This document shows positions 4,788 through 5,713 of a DNA stretch of 5,713 nucleotides, one piece after another. The translations under genes and the position numbers were made by a program. The stretch's first letter is position 1, and every line of letters begins with the position of its first letter. Source of the stretch: an uncultured Clostridia bacterium (GTDB taxonomy: Bacteria > Bacillota > Clostridia > Oscillospirales > Acutalibacteraceae); assembly GCA_945221685.1 (NCBI GenBank), contig CALYNN010000111.1:1-5713 (forward strand), given 5' to 3'. The notes beneath the pieces are model-generated. The model was given only the letters and a program-made list of their open reading frames with translations. It searched no databases and was not told where the DNA came from.

Positions 4788-5682
4788 TTAGACCTCCTCT
4801 CTCGGATCGGCAATATAGCCTTTAACAGCCGAAGCCGCGGCTACTGCCGGTGACGCAAGATATATTTCTGACTTTGTGTGTCCCATTCTGCCCACAAAGT
4901 TTCTGTTTGAAGTGGAAACGGCTCTTTCCCCTGCTGCAAGGATACCCATATGTCCGCCAAGGCAGGGACCGCAGGTTGGAGTTGAAACGATAGCACCTGC
5001 TTCAACAAAGGCTTCAGCGATACCCTCTTTAATACACTGAAGATATACGCTTTGGGTTGCGGGAATAACAATACAACGAACGCCCTTTGCAACCTTTTTT
5101 CCCTTCAGTATTTTATATGCGGCGCGCATATCCTCTATTCTGCCGTTTGTGCAGGAGCCGATAACAACCTGGTCGATTTCAATTTTGCCAAGCTCGTCAA
5201 CAGTCTTTGTATTTTCGGGAAGATGAGGACAGGCAACTGTTGGCTTAAGGGTGCTTAAGTCAATTTCAACAGTGCGCTCGTACTCGGCGTCAGCGTCTGC
5301 CTCATAAACCTTGTATTCACGAAGACTTCTGCCGTTGAGATAATTCAGTGTGGTATCATCAACAGGGAAAATTCCGTTTTTGGCGCCGCACTCAATTGCC
5401 ATATTTGAAATGCAAAGTCGGTCGTCCATGGAAAGCTCGGCAATTCCGTCGCCTGTAAATTCAAGAGATTTATATAAGGCACCGTCAACGCCTATCATAC
5501 CGATAAGGTGAAGGATAACATCCTTACCGCTGATGCAGGGAGCTTTTTTACCTGTTATAACAACCTTTATTGCCGAGGGAACCTTAAACCAAGCCTTGCC
5601 GGTTACCATACCTGCCGCCATATCCGTTGAGCCGACGCCTGTTGAAAAGGCACCAACTGCACCGTAGGTACAGGTATGGGAG
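4788..5682 (-). CDS. leuC: 3-isopropylmalate dehydratase large subunit (LeuC), 5' end missing
   Basis: The C-terminal 297 codons of the aconitase-type large subunit that holds the [4Fe-4S] cluster and pairs with LeuD in leucine biosynthesis. The visible part starts SHTCTYGAVGAFSTGVGSTD (codons from 5681), normally found around residue 120 of a ~420-residue protein, so about 120 residues are missing. The three cluster cysteines are present: C177 in IGSCTNGRIEDMRAA, and C237 and C240 in TPTCGPCLGG (fragment numbering). The sequence ends with NFVGRMGHTKSEIYLASPAVAAASA, where R and the surrounding residues belong to the conserved active-site region. The architecture fits the LeuC2/homoaconitase-type group found with short LeuD in Clostridia and thermophiles. 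The ATG at 5621 is an internal methionine, not the start: the coding similarity continues in frame to 5682, where adapter sequence begins. The operon promoter and any leucine control element are outside the window. Confidence 0.94.
4792..4799 (-). promoter_or_regulatory. RBS of leuD within the leuC 3' end
   Basis: On the minus strand GAGGAGGT precedes the ATG at 4785 by 6 bases and lies in the last codons of leuC. It is a near-perfect Shine-Dalgarno site, consistent with coupled translation of the two subunits. Confidence 0.75.
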
Positions 5683-5713
5683 CTGTCTCTTATACACCTC
5701 TGCCGCTGCCGAC
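5683..5713. other. Nextera transposase adapter remnant (sequencing artefact)
   Basis: The last 31 bases begin with CTGTCTCTTATACAC, the reverse complement of the Tn5 mosaic end used in Nextera libraries. They continue TCTG and CGCTGCCGAC from the Read-1 adapter tail. Only two positions differ from the adapter: 5698 and 5703, both C where the adapter has A. Similarity to LeuC stops exactly where the adapter starts. These bases should be trimmed and not translated. Confidence 0.93.

Noticed and set aside
4841..5258. Two open frames (minus 4841-5092, plus 5052-5258) inside leuC
   Set aside because: Both lie wholly inside conserved LeuC coding sequence in other frames and have no recognisable motifs.
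5683..5701. Tn5/IS50 mosaic end, suggesting a mobile element at the right edge
   Set aside because: The mosaic end is followed by the synthetic Nextera Read-1 tail and the end of the sequence, and there is no transposase; library adapter is the simpler explanation.

Overview
The window is a 5.7-kb, AT-rich piece of a bacterial chromosome, most likely from a Bacillota/Clostridia species and possibly a contig end from an uncultured gut organism. The evidence for this is strong GGAGG-type ribosome binding sites, consensus sigma-A promoters, TTG/GTG alternative starts, the short (161-residue) LeuD with a LeuC2-type large subunit, and a PadR-HAAS pair of the kind common in Firmicutes. The last 31 bases (5683-5713) are not genomic. 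They match the reverse complement of the Illumina Nextera transposase adapter with two substitutions, so real sequence ends at 5682.

Layout from left to right. (1) 1-180, minus: the first 60 codons of ruvC, with a consensus promoter and RBS at 186-237. (2) 272-306: a Rho-independent terminator on the minus strand. (3) 313-2500, minus: a two-gene unit of a PadR-type repressor (2174-2500) followed by a 609-residue membrane protein (313-2142) with an N-terminal HAAS/DUF1700-like domain, five predicted membrane helices and a large extracytoplasmic domain I do not recognise. Its promoter carries a perfect 19-bp palindrome over the predicted transcription start, a likely PadR autoregulatory operator, and a second dyad two helical turns away. 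(4) 2643-3809, plus: a divergent cation diffusion facilitator whose metal-site residues point to Mn(II) rather than Zn(II), and whose C-terminal cytoplasmic domain looks tandemly duplicated. (5) 3842-3876: a bidirectional terminator between converging units. (6) 3893-5682, minus: a leucine-biosynthesis operon of leuC (5' end cut off), leuD and a small UPF0158-like protein of unknown function, with gaps of 2 and 14 bp.

The units look functionally separate: DNA recombination and repair (ruvC), envelope sensing and regulation (PadR/HAAS), metal export (CDF) and branched-chain amino acid synthesis (leuCD). The best candidate for an under-described system is the PadR-HAAS module with its unusual extracytoplasmic domain. 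Nothing here resembles a phage, CRISPR or toxin-antitoxin locus. No stretch longer than 300 bases lacks a gene.
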